DNA of 64,000 nucleotides from Aquatica leii. Lineage: Eukaryota > Arthropoda > Insecta > Coleoptera > Lampyridae. The stretch lies in the NCBI GenBank assembly GCA_035610365.1, contig CM069438.1:34093869-34157868 (forward strand), written 5' to 3'. Positions 44,250 to 54,194 of the stretch are shown here, piece after piece; position 1 is the stretch's first letter; each line of letters begins with the position of its first letter. The notes beneath the pieces were generated by a model. That model had not been told where the DNA came from, did no database searches, and was given only the letters and a program-made list of their open reading frames with translations. The translations under genes were made by a program, and so were the position numbers.

Positions 44250-44945
44250 TTGCCTAGTTTGCTTAATCCGTTCGCGTATCAACGCAAGACTAGCACGGTG
44301 TATGATGTTTTTAGAAAAACGTGTCTGAATGTAGAACTTAATTCTGAAAAATGCAGGAATTATGTTGTGGTTACGACAGCGACTAAGAAAAGTGAAAGTG
44401 CACAAAAGTTTGAAGATTTTGTGGCGAAGTTTGGAAAATACGAAGGTTTTAGAAGAAATATTCTCCCCGTAGAGATTGTTAATGTAATAGCAAAGGCTTC
44501 CACGGCCGGAATCTATACTATGATAAGAATGTCTTCCGGGTTTGGACCGTGTCATTGTTGTTGTAATCGGAGTTGCCAACGTTTTGCCCACTTTCGCATG
44601 GGGCAGCAGTCTGATACCACTTTACGACTAACCACTAAAAGTCATCTCAAAAAGTTTCAATTATTGGAATCCAAGAATCGTAAAGTTTCATTTACTACTA
44701 ACTCAGTAAAGACGGTTGTCAATTTATCTAGTTTGGCTCTCACTTCAGAACAGGAATCGGTGCTCTCTAAGGGTTTGAATTTTGCGGTTGCTCCCAAACA
44801 TATTCCTAAAGAAGATATTTTATGTGCTGTTGAGTCTTCTATAAGACATCTTCCTCGCCACATCTCAGATTCCATTCATATTAACACTGGCAAAATCCTT
44901 GAATCATCTAAAATTCTTAAATCCAACATTTCTAAGTCCAAGTAA
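44250..44945 (+). pseudogene. Fused frame: unknown 78 residues plus Penelope N-terminus
   Basis: 231 open codons. The first ~78 residues (FRKTCLNVELNSEKCRNYVVV and following) are not part of the Penelope terminal repeat and have no recognised family. From about 44485 the sequence is the element's repeat, and from about 44600 it is the conserved N-terminal region of Penelope proteins (FTTNSVKTVVNLSSLALT, VLSKGLNFAVAPKHIP). It ends at a TAA at 44943-44945. RT sequence continues in the next frames. Confidence 0.7.
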
Positions 44946-46393
44946 GTTTTGAACCAAATTGATTATGTTGCCAAAATCCATTCTATTTTGTCTGAGGAAA
45001 CTTACGCTCTTCAAACTCACAACTCCACCTCGAAGATTGAACGTGAGGTCAGCCAAATCATCAAATCTTCCAATCTACCTCCTCAAACTAAACGTCGACT
45101 TACCTCATCAGATTCTAAACCACCTCGTCTATACGGACTTCGCAAAGTTTACAAACAAGGTATTCGTTTTCGACCTATCGTCAGTACTATCCAATCTACT
45201 ACCTATGTACAAGCTAGCCAAGTTCGTGTCCAACATTCTTTGTGAGTTTACAGGTAAAACCTCTTCTCACATCTTCAACTCTCATTGTTTTATTCAACGT
45301 CTAGAAACTATAAAACTTGAACCTCAAGATCTTCTCCTGAGCTTTGATGTTACTTCACTTTTTACTAAAGTTCCTATTAAGAATTCGCCTAATATCATCA
45401 AACAGATTCTGTCTCAACATGGCAAGGACTTCAGTTTGGTTCCTCTTATTGATAAGTGTCTATTCTCTACTTACTTCCAATTTGATAAAAAGTTTCTGGT
45501 GCTGCTAAGGGTTCTCCTCTATGACCTGTTGTAACTAACATTTTTATGAAGTCCTTTGAAACGGTTGCTTTGGACTCATCAATAATAAAACCTAAAGTGT
45601 GGTTTATGTATGTTGACGACACGTTTATTGTTTGGCCTCATAGTCATCTCGAATTGTCTATGTTTCTTGATCATCTTAGCAATCAACGCTTAGATATCAA
45701 ACTTACTATAGAAATCGAAAGTAATGGTTTTCTTCCATTTCTTGATGTTCTTATGACTCGTAAGCCCAACGGACCTCTCTCCGTCATCTTACTAGAACCT
45801 TGTGATCAATGGTTATGTGAAGCTAGATATTTATAGAGTTAATAATCGTCGTCTACATCTACGTATCGATTACCTAAAGACATTTCTACTCCCGAATCCA
45901 ATCTTAAACTAGCCTTTTTACCCTACATTCACAAGGTTACAGATCAAATAAGGAAACTTCTTCGTAAGAATGGTATTAAACCCATATTCAACTCAACAGA
46001 CAAAATCTCTCAGATTATTCTTTCTCCTAAACAAATTTCCTAAACTTTCATCTCAAGGTGTATACCAAATTCCTTGTTCATGTAAACCACATGAACAAGG
46101 AATTGGTGAAACCGTTCGTTCCGTCATTACTCGCATTTTAGAACATGATCGTTGTATAAAGATTGTCTGCGGTTGCTGAACAACATTTTACTACAGGTCA
46201 CAAGATAGATTTTGATAATGTTTTGTTGATTGCCAAATCTTCATTCTTTATCAACAGGAAATTTCGAGAGACCATAGAAATCATCAAACACCTCAATAAT
46301 TTTAATCGCGATCATGGTTTTGAGCTATCCTCTCTTTGGTTCCCGGTCATTAGTCATTTATCGATAACACGCCTCTTAGTAACCGTAACCTAA
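44946..46393 (+). pseudogene. Penelope-like reverse transcriptase and GIY-YIG endonuclease
   Basis: RT related to telomerase, fused to a GIY-YIG nuclease. RT blocks: LPPQTKRRL and PPRLYGLRKVYKQGIRFRPIVS (44949-45200), then LLSFDVTSLFTKVPI in the next frame (about 45330), then WFMYVDDTFIVW near 45600 with the catalytic YVDD. SNGFLPFLDVLMTRK follows at about 45720. The nuclease appears as GVYQIPCSCKPHEQGIGETVRSV at 46050-46120, with a Gly-Ile-Gly where the family has YIG, and HFTTGHKIDF at about 46187. Frame changes near 45240, 45535, 45835 and 46165 inactivate it. The end overlaps the right terminal repeat. Confidence 0.88.
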
Positions 46394-46812
46394 TCAGAGT
46401 CGAGCTTAACCAACTGTGACGATCTTTCTCCTTTATATACGGAGACTATTTCTTCCTAAGTCACTTCTACGGAGTTTAGAATCTGGCTTGGTTGACAAGT
46501 TGATTACCTAACTCTGTAGTTGTTATTTGTTAGATTTTCGTTAGCTTTTTCGTTTTCGTTTTCTTTCTTATCTTTTCAGATTTTGGATTATGGCTTGTTT
46601 CTTAAGTTGATAACCTAATTTTTAAGAAGTTTTTAGTTAGATTTCGGTTGCTTGTTTGGCTTTTGCGTTTTATCTAACGCCCTCTTGAAACCCCTTACGA
46701 AAGTGGACGAAACGTTGGCAACTTCGGTTACAACAACAATAATGACACGGTCCAAACCCGGAATACATTCTTATCATAGTATAGATTCCGGCCGTGGAAG
46801 CCTTCGCTATTA
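46366..46812 (-). repeat. Right terminal repeat of Penelope-like unit (inverted)
   Basis: Inverted copy of 41974-42388, extended outward by about 15-40 bases that match the start of the direct copy at 44485 (AAGGCTTCCACGGCCGGAA). It begins inside the last codons of the nuclease frame. Confidence 0.85.
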
Positions 46813-46816
46813 CTAT

Positions 46817-47070
46817 GTATTGTGTGTTTCCGTTACTTCCGGCATTTATATAACCGTTGGTGAATAATCTACGATACATTTTTGTGCTCGTTGAATAATT
46901 TACTATACATTCTTGTGCTCGTCAATAATCGACAATATTAAATTAAAGTTGTACATATCTATCTTTTTTTATTTTTGTGCGTTGAGGATTATGAACCTGA
47001 TTTTGTTGCAAGCTTTGGATCTTCTGTCTTGATCGAAACAGAAATTTTTACTTAGTAAGATCTGGCGCCC
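46817..47070 (+). repeat. Family X LTR end and primer site, right of Penelope insertion
   Basis: Resumes the split X LTR (GTATTGTGTGTTTCCG) to its end near 47058. GATC and TGGCGCCC (47063-47070) follow. The leader after it (to about 47130) shares CTCCGAC and GGTTTGTAA-type blocks with the other X copies. Confidence 0.7.
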
Positions 47071-47340
47071 ATTAAATTTTATCTATTTGAAATCTCCGAC
47101 TCCGACTAGTGCAAATTGACCGAGTAGGGTTTGTAACACGTATAAGCTTGTACCACGTCGTTATAACTAATTTACAGTTATTTTTTATACATACATAGTA
47201 AGTTATACTAGGAGATGGCTCTACCATCAAACGTTGTTAATGTATTTTTATACATATAGAAGTCTTCGCTCTTACAGGTTTTGGCATGCGTGCTTACTTA
47301 TTACGTCGTTAAAACAATGAAACAAAATAATTGTTTTGTT
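47060..47340 (+). repeat. OBP-locus repeat, copy A
   Basis: Nearly identical to 50862-51137, with only about five mismatches noted by eye. The part from about 47165 also aligns, less closely, to 57300-57476. It lies directly downstream of OBP gene 2 (minus) and starts at the X LTR/primer-site border. Confidence 0.85.
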
Positions 47341-47406
47341 TTTACTTTATTTTACATTTTGTCTCTGAATACAACTGAAATTATTGAGAACAAATATAAG
47401 TTTATT

Positions 47407-47865
47407 CTAATTTTTAGCACCCTGAATCAGTGCAGCCTGAACACAGTAACTGTACTTAAAAGATTTTTCGCAAACATCTGTGATGTTGATAGTTTCTCTA
47501 GTGCAGTTGTTAGTAATTTCTGGATTTGTGCCAGGTATATATTTGATTATTTGAATGTTTTTCTCGTAGTTTATACTACCATCAGGATTAATTAAATCTA
47601 AACGCTTATTTATGCAAGCTATGAAACATTTTAAGCACGCATCTTCAGGAAATTCATTATTAAATAACCATTTGTTAACGGCTACGGGATTAACGCCAGT
47701 CGCACAGATGCATTCGCTTTGATAACGATACACAAAATTTGCCCATGCTTTAGCCGATTGTTCGGGGACCTATAAACATAAACAACAATTTTCAAAAACA
47801 AATGCTAAACTTACTTGAGCCATTGATGCACTGACGGCAATATAAATAATTAATACAAGCTTCAT
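47407..47865 (-). CDS. Odorant-binding protein, gene 2 (two exons)
   Basis: Classical six-cysteine OBP, 137 residues, predicted secreted carrier of hydrophobic odorants. Exon 1 (47865-47815) encodes the signal peptide MKLVLIIYIAVSASMAQ and ends at a GTAAGT donor. A 45-bp intron ends TTATAG. Exon 2 (47769-47407) opens in phase 0 with VPEQSAKAW and runs to TAG. The cysteines fit the diagnostic spacing: CFIAC, C-X10-C, and C-X8-C in CEKSFKYSYC. An AATAAA directly follows the stop. A TATAAAAAA box lies 70 bases before the ATG. It is a close paralogue of gene 3 at 57.6 kb (about 90% identical by eye) and has no lesion. Gene 1 is more distant. Confidence 0.93.
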
Positions 47866-47926
47866 AGTAAATATTTTAATTATTTAAAAGTTTAACTTAT
47901 TTTTAGGCAGTATTAAATGTACTATA

Positions 47927-47935
47927 TTTTTTATA
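47927..47935 (-). promoter_or_regulatory. TATA box of OBP gene 2
   Basis: TATAAAAAA on the minus strand, 70 bases upstream of the start codon. The same place in gene 3 reads CATAAAAAA, so the flank was copied with the gene and the first T of the box differs. Confidence 0.55.
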
Positions 47936-48734
47936 CTGTTGTGTCTGGTTATATACAAACTTTTTTTTAATATCGTGTTGTTTTTCATTTTTAAAGTACA
48001 TTGTTTTGAATACTATACTTACACAAGGTTAATATTAATTTTGTTTAACTAAATAATAATAACTTTATTTAGCTAAAATTATCTTGATAGATTAGGCATC
48101 TTGTCATTACCTATTTTCTACTTAGAGTTAGTTAATACCACAAAATTCTGTAAGAAAAAAATACATATAAATGTTGATGGTGATGGCAATGTTACATAAA
48201 GTAGGTTAGACATTTATTTTTGTAACGACCGTTTTGCTCTTTTAAGGCTTTTTAGCAGTGGGAGAACACTGTACTATACTTCCACAAATGCATTGACAAA
48301 CTTATAACTTTATATTAATATAAAAGGGCACTTTACTGATTTATTCTTGTAGCGTTTTCAGATTGATATTGTTCCCTCAGAGTTTGATACGTTGTAATTT
48401 CAGCTCGCCGTTTATTCAAAACTTATTTGAATTACGCGGGTGTAAAATTAGCTTTTAACGTTTCCATCTCTATAGCCTATTGCATACTATTATTTATGCA
48501 TAGTAAATTTATACTATGAGATGGCTCTGGCATCGTACTTCACTTATCTGCAAAGTAGAAACCGTACATAGAGCTGTAAACCAATTTTTTGTGATTTCCA
48601 AGAAAACAAAATTGGAGAAACAAAAATAAGTCATATAAAATTACCAAAAAAGCTACAATTATTAAGTTAATAATATAAAGTTTTAAACAATTATTAAATT
48701 TGCGATACAAAAATTTATTTTATTTTAGTTACTT
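47936..48734. other. Upstream flank of OBP gene 2
   Basis: Matches the upstream flank of gene 3 (58084-58790) in patches, for example AATTACGCGGGTGTAAAATTAG (48432/58550). No further gene seen. A short AGATGGCTCTGGCATC block at 48521 echoes AGATGGCTCTACCATC at 47213. Confidence 0.6.
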
Positions 48735-48990
48735 AACAAAAAAAATATGTTTACATAATTTGTAGAACGCAAAAATATAGATTAACTTTTGTTTATTCAT
48801 AACATTATTTATATGATATTTACATTTATTTCGGCGTCAAAATATTTTTAAACCTTAAAAATAAAAAAAAACAAAAAAATTAAGTTTTTTTCAAATATTT
48901 ACTTTTAGTTTATCTTATAATTTATAGCAAAAAAAATGTTTAATATATTTTTAGGTAATTATTTTCTCTGTAAATCTTTTAACAGTTTAT
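48735..48990. repeat. OBP upstream-flank repeat, copy at gene 2
   Basis: Aligns with 58790-59050 and, less well, with 28015-28270. It is AT-rich with TATTTACATTTAT and TTTACTTTTAGTTTATCTTATAATTTATAG landmarks. Confidence 0.6.
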
Positions 48991-49210
48991 TATTAATCAT
49001 GTAAAAAAATAAACGTTTAACTTGGTATTAATAAAAGACTATTTTTTTTGTGTCTTTAAAAGATGATTTACGTCATTGTAGCTTAAAAAATCCAAAACAA
49101 GGTTTTAAAGAAAAAGAATTTAAAGAAGCAACACCAAGAGGTGTAAAATAAGTCGAAGATTTGGCACTAAACTGTTTTAACACATGTAACGTATTTTATT
49201 TTGTTGTTGT

Positions 49211-50861
49211 TGAGTTGTGTCTCTACTACCACTACTGGTAATTCTCCTCCTTTGGATTCCACAAACCGTTTCAGGTAGGATCCAACAGTAAATGGTATCT
49301 GCAGTAGATTAATTGATGATAGAAAGCAAGGTGCTGTACATGGTCATATTCTCTACTATAGCCTTATGAGGTCGGCTTCTCTTTCTATTCAGAAACGTGG
49401 TAGGTTCCGAGTAAAACATCGGATTGATCAGGAGCAGCGAGTCTATAAGATGTAGGCGATACCCACTGAATAATAAGATATGGTATATCTCCTTTGGGAG
49501 CAAGCCTAGGACTCAATGAATTCGATTCTTTGTTAACGATATGGGTGTCAACTAGTACCCGGTCACCACCTTCGAAATGCAATAGTTCCTATCCAAAACT
49601 CAAATAAACAAGACTATAACCCGTAGACAATTCTTGCTGCTGTTCATTGCAAACCGCACCGAAGATTGCGAATAAATCTTTCACCTTTAGCTAAAGCAAA
49701 GGGAATTTGATTATTATTCATTGTGAGCAAATCAAGCGAAGTCGGATAATTAAGGCCGACAGTAATTTTGTAATTTTGTAACTATACTGTTGTTGTTATT
49801 TTGTGATAAAGTTGTTCTTTTCCACGGTGCTTTAGACCCTTACCTCCACGAGGTTAAAGGTGGGCAACGACTCACAGGCTATAAGCCCAACCGTTTTTGG
49901 CAATAAGATCCTGTGAACGGCTAAAAGGGTAATCAGGTATCAGTTGTTTTCCTAGCCGACACTCCACGAACGTCGCGCTATCGCGCTTAACCTCCCCTAC
50001 TCCTTCAACCTCCTCCGCCATGGAGGTTGAATCTGCTTTCACTAAGCGTCGCCGTGAAGACGACGACGCTGATGTTATCCTTACCGAAACCTCTCCCGAC
50101 AGCATCGAGGCATGTTTTGATGCAGACATCAATCGTCTCACTAAGGTAATCTCTGCCTGCAAGATTACCACTTTCCGTCAATCGAAAATGATTGACATAG
50201 TCAGCAGGCTTCAAGCGACTTTCAGAAAATCCTTGATCCAACGTCGCGTCTAGCAGCAAACTGCCGATATTGCTTCCGCTCTGGCTGATGTCCAAACAGC
50301 TTTGCAGTCTGTAACAGCCAGGCTCTGCACATCCTGCCCCGTTGTCCTATGCCCAAGCGGCCCGTACTAAACTAGTAGAAAAGGTCAAAGTACCTTCTGG
50401 CAAATCCGTCGCACCTGTTCCCAGGTCAACAGTTGTCATTATCCCCAAACCCGATTCTCCTGATAAAACCGCTGACGAAGCCAAGACGACACTTATGAAA
50501 GTTTTGGATCCCCAGAAATATGGCCTAAGACTAGACCGTGTTACTAAAACGGGAAAGAACTCGATCTGACTAGAATCTGAGAAATCAGATCTTACTAAGG
50601 TACCTGAGGCCATCCTAGAGCAAACCGGCCTTGTGATTAAGCCGCAAGGCAAATCGTTTTCTCGCATTTCTATCCTAGACGTTCCTAGAAACCTGTCCCA
50701 TGAGCAGGTGAAAGAGGCTTTGGCCTCTCAGAACTTCCACGATGCCTCAGATTAAGTGCTTCATCTGGCAAATGAGCACTTAAAAGTGCTGTTTCGCTTC
50801 GGCAATAGAGAAGGGGCAAATTGTAACTGGATACTTGAGATTTATCCGGAAGTTCAACGAT
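49211..50861 (+). mobile_element. R1-like LINE, 5' part only (copy at OBP gene 2)
   Basis: Starts at GTTGTGTCTCTACTACCACTAC and aligns with 59374-60850, the same LINE next to OBP gene 3. It covers the 5' leader and most of ORF1 (start MEVESAFTKRRREDDD at 50020). An in-frame TAG at 50251-50253 and a TGA near 50567 break ORF1. It stops at about 50861, where sequence identical to 47060 onward begins, so the LINE was cut by the duplication breakpoint. A gypsy integrase fragment interrupts the leader at about 49330-49610. Confidence 0.85.
49330..49610 (-). mobile_element. Gypsy integrase C-terminal fragment inside R1-like leader
   Basis: The minus-strand frame 49582-49385 reads MHFEGGDRVLVDTHIVNKE, then LAPKGDIPYLI and LLGTYHVSE. 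This is the GPY/F-type C-terminal domain of gypsy integrases, which helps target binding. It is absent from the matching place at 59470-59640, so it arrived after the OBP/LINE duplication, or was deleted there. Boundaries are approximate. Confidence 0.7.
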
Positions 50862-51137
50862 ATCTGGCGCCCATTAAATTTTATCTATTTGAACTCTCCG
50901 ACTCCGACTAGTGCAAACTGACCGAGTAGGGTTTGTAACACCTATAAGCTTGTACCACGTCGTTATAACTTATTTACAGTTATTTTTTATACATACATAG
51001 TAAGTTATACTAGGAGATGGCTCTACCATCAAACGTTGTTAATGTATTTTTATACATATAGAAGTCTTCGCTCTTACAGGTTTTGGCAAGCGTGCTTACT
51101 TATTACGTCGTTAAAACAATGAAACAAAATAATTGTT
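50862..51137 (+). repeat. OBP-locus repeat, copy B (partial duplicate)
   Basis: A near-identical copy of 47060-47340 fused to the broken R1-like LINE. It ends at 51137 just before the point where OBP 3' sequence would begin. After it comes unrelated T-rich sequence. This is the head of another copy of the unit whose remainder has been lost or displaced. Confidence 0.88.
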
Positions 51138-51179
51138 TACAAACGCCGTAAGTTCTAGTTTGTTTTGTTTGTCGCTCGG

Positions 51180-52620
51180 ATTTCGACTTTGGCTATCGTT
51201 TTGGTTCTCGTCTGTAGACTTTGTAATTTGATTATGTTGACGGTATTTTGTTGGTTATAGTTGGCATGCTACCCAATTGTTTTTTTTCTCCAGTTTGCTG
51301 TACTAAAGTTTTTTTTCTCAAGTTTTGAGTAAATTGCTTTGGGTTTTTCTTTCTTAACTATCTAACTTTGGGACAGATTATCTTTCTATCTGTATATAGT
51401 TACATCCGCTCAGTCGGCCATTTTGTGGTTGGTGTGTCACTAGTAGGACTTTCGCTTTGGTTTTATGTTAGTTTTTTTCTTTATTTTGGAGTTTCTATTT
51501 CCCTTGTCGGCATTTAACTCTTGAAGTAAACTTTTCAATTTATAGACAGCAATTGGTATGTATCCGTTTCCGTTTTCTTTTTTCTTTCTTCTAATTTTTT
51601 TCTGTATATTTCGGACGGTTGGTTGAGCATTGACGGGTTAGTTACTCTTTTTCGTTTCTTCTACGGAGAGAGGAAAAACAGACCTCAACATCCAGTCATA
51701 TCTTCCTCAGTCTTTCTCTATATCTATCTTTCCTACTTTTCATTTCTTTCCTCTTGAATTTACGGCCTTTTTATCCATTCTTTTTTCTTTTTGATTTTTT
51801 TTTAAGTTTGTTTTTTGAGTAGTTAGTTCGACATAGAAACCTTTAGTCTTATCTTTCTCGCTTTTTTTACGTTTCATTTTTTTTATTTTACTTCTGAAAG
51901 TTTACTTTTAGGACAATTGTCTCTTTTTACTTTTTTGGTTAGTTGCTTGAATGCTTTCTTTCTTTTTTTTAGTAACTTCTTTTTTTGTGTTTACTCAACT
52001 GTTTCCTTTTTGTTCTTTCTTTTGCGTAATTGGACTTAGTTGATTTTTATTTAGTTTAAAGTTTAGAATAGATCACAATTTTCGATGTTGTCAGTCACTG
52101 TTAAGATATTTCTTTTTTTTTGTTTTTTTTTGCTTTTGAGATGTTTGAATCCGTTCTTTGGTTTTTAAGTTACAATGTGACATTCTATCGCAACGAGCAC
52201 GAACTTCCGATGTTCGATTACCAAGTGAAGCGTCTTACTCTTTTGTATTTACTCTTACTTATTTTTTTTCTTTCTTTTAGTTTTGTTGTGCATGTTGCGG
52301 TTTTAGATTTTGCTTTAATTGACTCATGTAGTGTTTAGCTTTTTGGAACTTTATAGTTGTGACTTTGGAATTGCAGATTTTTTTCTCTGATTGTTAGGTA
52401 GTCCGACTCGTGTCGACTCTAACAAGATTCTTCTTTTTGCTTGAAATTTCTTTGTTGTTTTTTTTTTGCTTAGACTTTTAAGGTCTGTTTGGTTTTTTTT
52501 TGTGGAAGAATCTCATATCGTCTGTTGACGACTTTTTGGCACAATTGTCTTAATTTTTCTTTTTGAATTTTTTTTTCTAATCTACATATTACAATTCAAG
52601 ATCTACTTTTCATTTTTTGA
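51180..52620 (+). repeat. T-rich arm of a large imperfect inverted repeat (left)
   Basis: Read forward, this aligns with the reverse complement of 54195-55960. Shared anchors are CGGACGGTTGGTTG-GCATTGA (51614), TTCTACGGAGAGA (51659), ACAATGTGACATTC (52171) and GATGTTGTCAGTCACTGTTA (52085). No protein motif was seen. It is probably the non-coding 3' region of a gypsy-type element. Confidence 0.65.
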
Positions 52621-52626
52621 GTTTAG

Positions 52627-52972
52627 TTAGTTTTGGAGACTTATATTTAGAGATTTGTATCTGTGGGCTAGGGTTTCATGGAAATTTATGGAGTTGTTCT
52701 TAACCGTGGTGTAAACGTCTTTGTTTCTTATACATCCTTTTCTCTTGGTTTGTCCTTCAGTAATGTCTATAGGACTGCGTTGTTTTCTTGTTTTTCTAGT
52801 GTAACGACTAATGTCGACTTGCAACGAGTACCTTTTCTGATTCTGTTGGTTGCAGTTGCTACAAGCTTCTAGTAATTTACGAACCTGCACGGCCAACTCA
52901 CTGTAGGATTGAAACCATACCTGTCGGAGAGAGGGGCGGTTCAAGTTACTTTATTTTAAAGGGCGCCAGATC
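52627..52972 (-). pseudogene. Gypsy X primer site, leader and Gag fragment
   Basis: On the minus strand, the primer site TGGCGCCC (52968-52961) follows the X LTR. Its leader shares CTCTCTCCGAC and GAGTTGGCCGTGCA with the 38.6-kb copy. A 105-codon frame (52944-52627) with ELAVQVRKLLEACSNC near its start follows. It is short, without zinc knuckles, and ends where the T-rich arm begins. Confidence 0.55.
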
Positions 52973-54177
52973 TGTTGTTCTTTGTAGAAATAGCTCCTGC
53001 TAGATCAGCACAGGAAGCTCGAAGCTTGTACAAAACTGTTAAGGTTCGTAAAGATGGAGGAAACGAAGAAAGAAACTAAATCGTTAACAAAAATTTCACT
53101 TTATAATTACACTATAAGGATAAATAGATTAAAATTTAAATCAACAACAATTGGATAGCATGACAAAGAATAATTTTAGTCCGAGTACAAATATAAGCAG
53201 GTACTAGAATATCAGAAGTATCGGCAACTTACACTACACGTAAAACAAAAGTGTAACCACCAGAACATATAAAAATCTTCATAAGTAAATTAAATTAATA
53301 AGGATAATTGACCATTGACGTAATCAGCATGCGATAGTAATTTATTTGAACTAATTGAGTAACAATAATAAGCAACAAATCAATTCGAACGTACGATTAG
53401 TAAATATAGTTAGTCATGAGTATCACCGTAGCGACAACGAATAATTAAGCAAAAATTGACCTACCAAATTCCGGGTTACCTTCAGAAAACGTTTTTCTAC
53501 TGGCTTCCTGTAATTAAACTTCCTGAAAATAATCGTGTCTACCTGGCGACTCACAAAACTACAAGTAAAAGAAACATTGAAAAGAGAGTAATAGAACCGA
53601 CACTTATCGTATGCTGTTACAATGTATTTTCGTCTACGATGGTATTAATTTATTGCCTCCGAAGAAAAATTCAATCGTATCCGGTACTTAGGCTCTTCCA
53701 AATAAGGTGATATTAATTAGTGGTATAAATTGCCTCCGCATCGAAATTCTGTCCTTGTATCGCAGCGTTTTTAGGTCTACAGCTTCAATTATAATTTTCC
53801 CTTGTAGATTTTAAATTAAGACAAGAACACCCATACTTAAGAGGTAGCCCATGGCGCTAACGAAAAGACATAAAAATTACCTTTAATCAAAAAAAGAACA
53901 AAAGCCACTTACCCTGCGTGGATTAAATTAGTTAAAGAGGAATACTTTTATTACCCATCATGTCCCAACACGTGGATGTTTTATGAAAATGATTTTTAAT
54001 TCACGCAGACATATATCATGAACGATGTTAAAGTCAAAATGTCCGTATCTCACCGGATATCGTCTACTCAATACGAAGAGACCATAGAGCCTGATAGATG
54101 GCGTCGAGAAATAGAAAAATAATTTTTAATTAAACCAATATACAGGGTAGTGCATTATAAAAATTTTGCACGTAACA
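52973..54177 (-). repeat. Long LTR of gypsy family X, second copy (minus)
   Basis: Begins TGTTACGTGCAAAA at 54177 and ends ACAACA at 52973, so the termini are TGTT...AACA. It is 1,205 bp and aligns in patches with 38686-39814. Uniquely, it has a polypurine tract (GCTGGGGGGGAATTC, 54192-54178) upstream and a primer site downstream, so internal sequence lies on both sides. Confidence 0.75.
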
Positions 54178-54194
54178 GAATTCCCCCCCAGCAA

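Larger units (their letters stand above)
41974..46816 (+). mobile_element. Penelope-like element unit carrying a receptor-like gene stretch
   Basis: A 4,843-bp unit flanked by the 9-bp repeat GTATTGTGT (41965-41973 and 46817-46825) inside a gypsy X LTR. It has a left terminal repeat (41974-42388), an inverted right repeat (about 46366-46812), and a short direct copy of the left end at about 44485-44605. That direct copy precedes a Penelope-type RT and GIY-YIG endonuclease region. Between the left repeat and the direct copy lies 2.1 kb with gustatory-receptor similarity. Terminal repeats in both orientations and tandem partial copies are known in Penelope-like elements. Confidence 0.8.

Noticed and set aside
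47063..47070. TGGCGCCC as a full tRNA-Lys primer site
   Set aside because: Only eight bases match, so it was kept as a probable primer site by position after the LTR and not as proof of the tRNA used.
50347..50667. Minus-strand frame opposite R1-like ORF1
   Set aside because: Mirror of a real coding region, with no independent motif.
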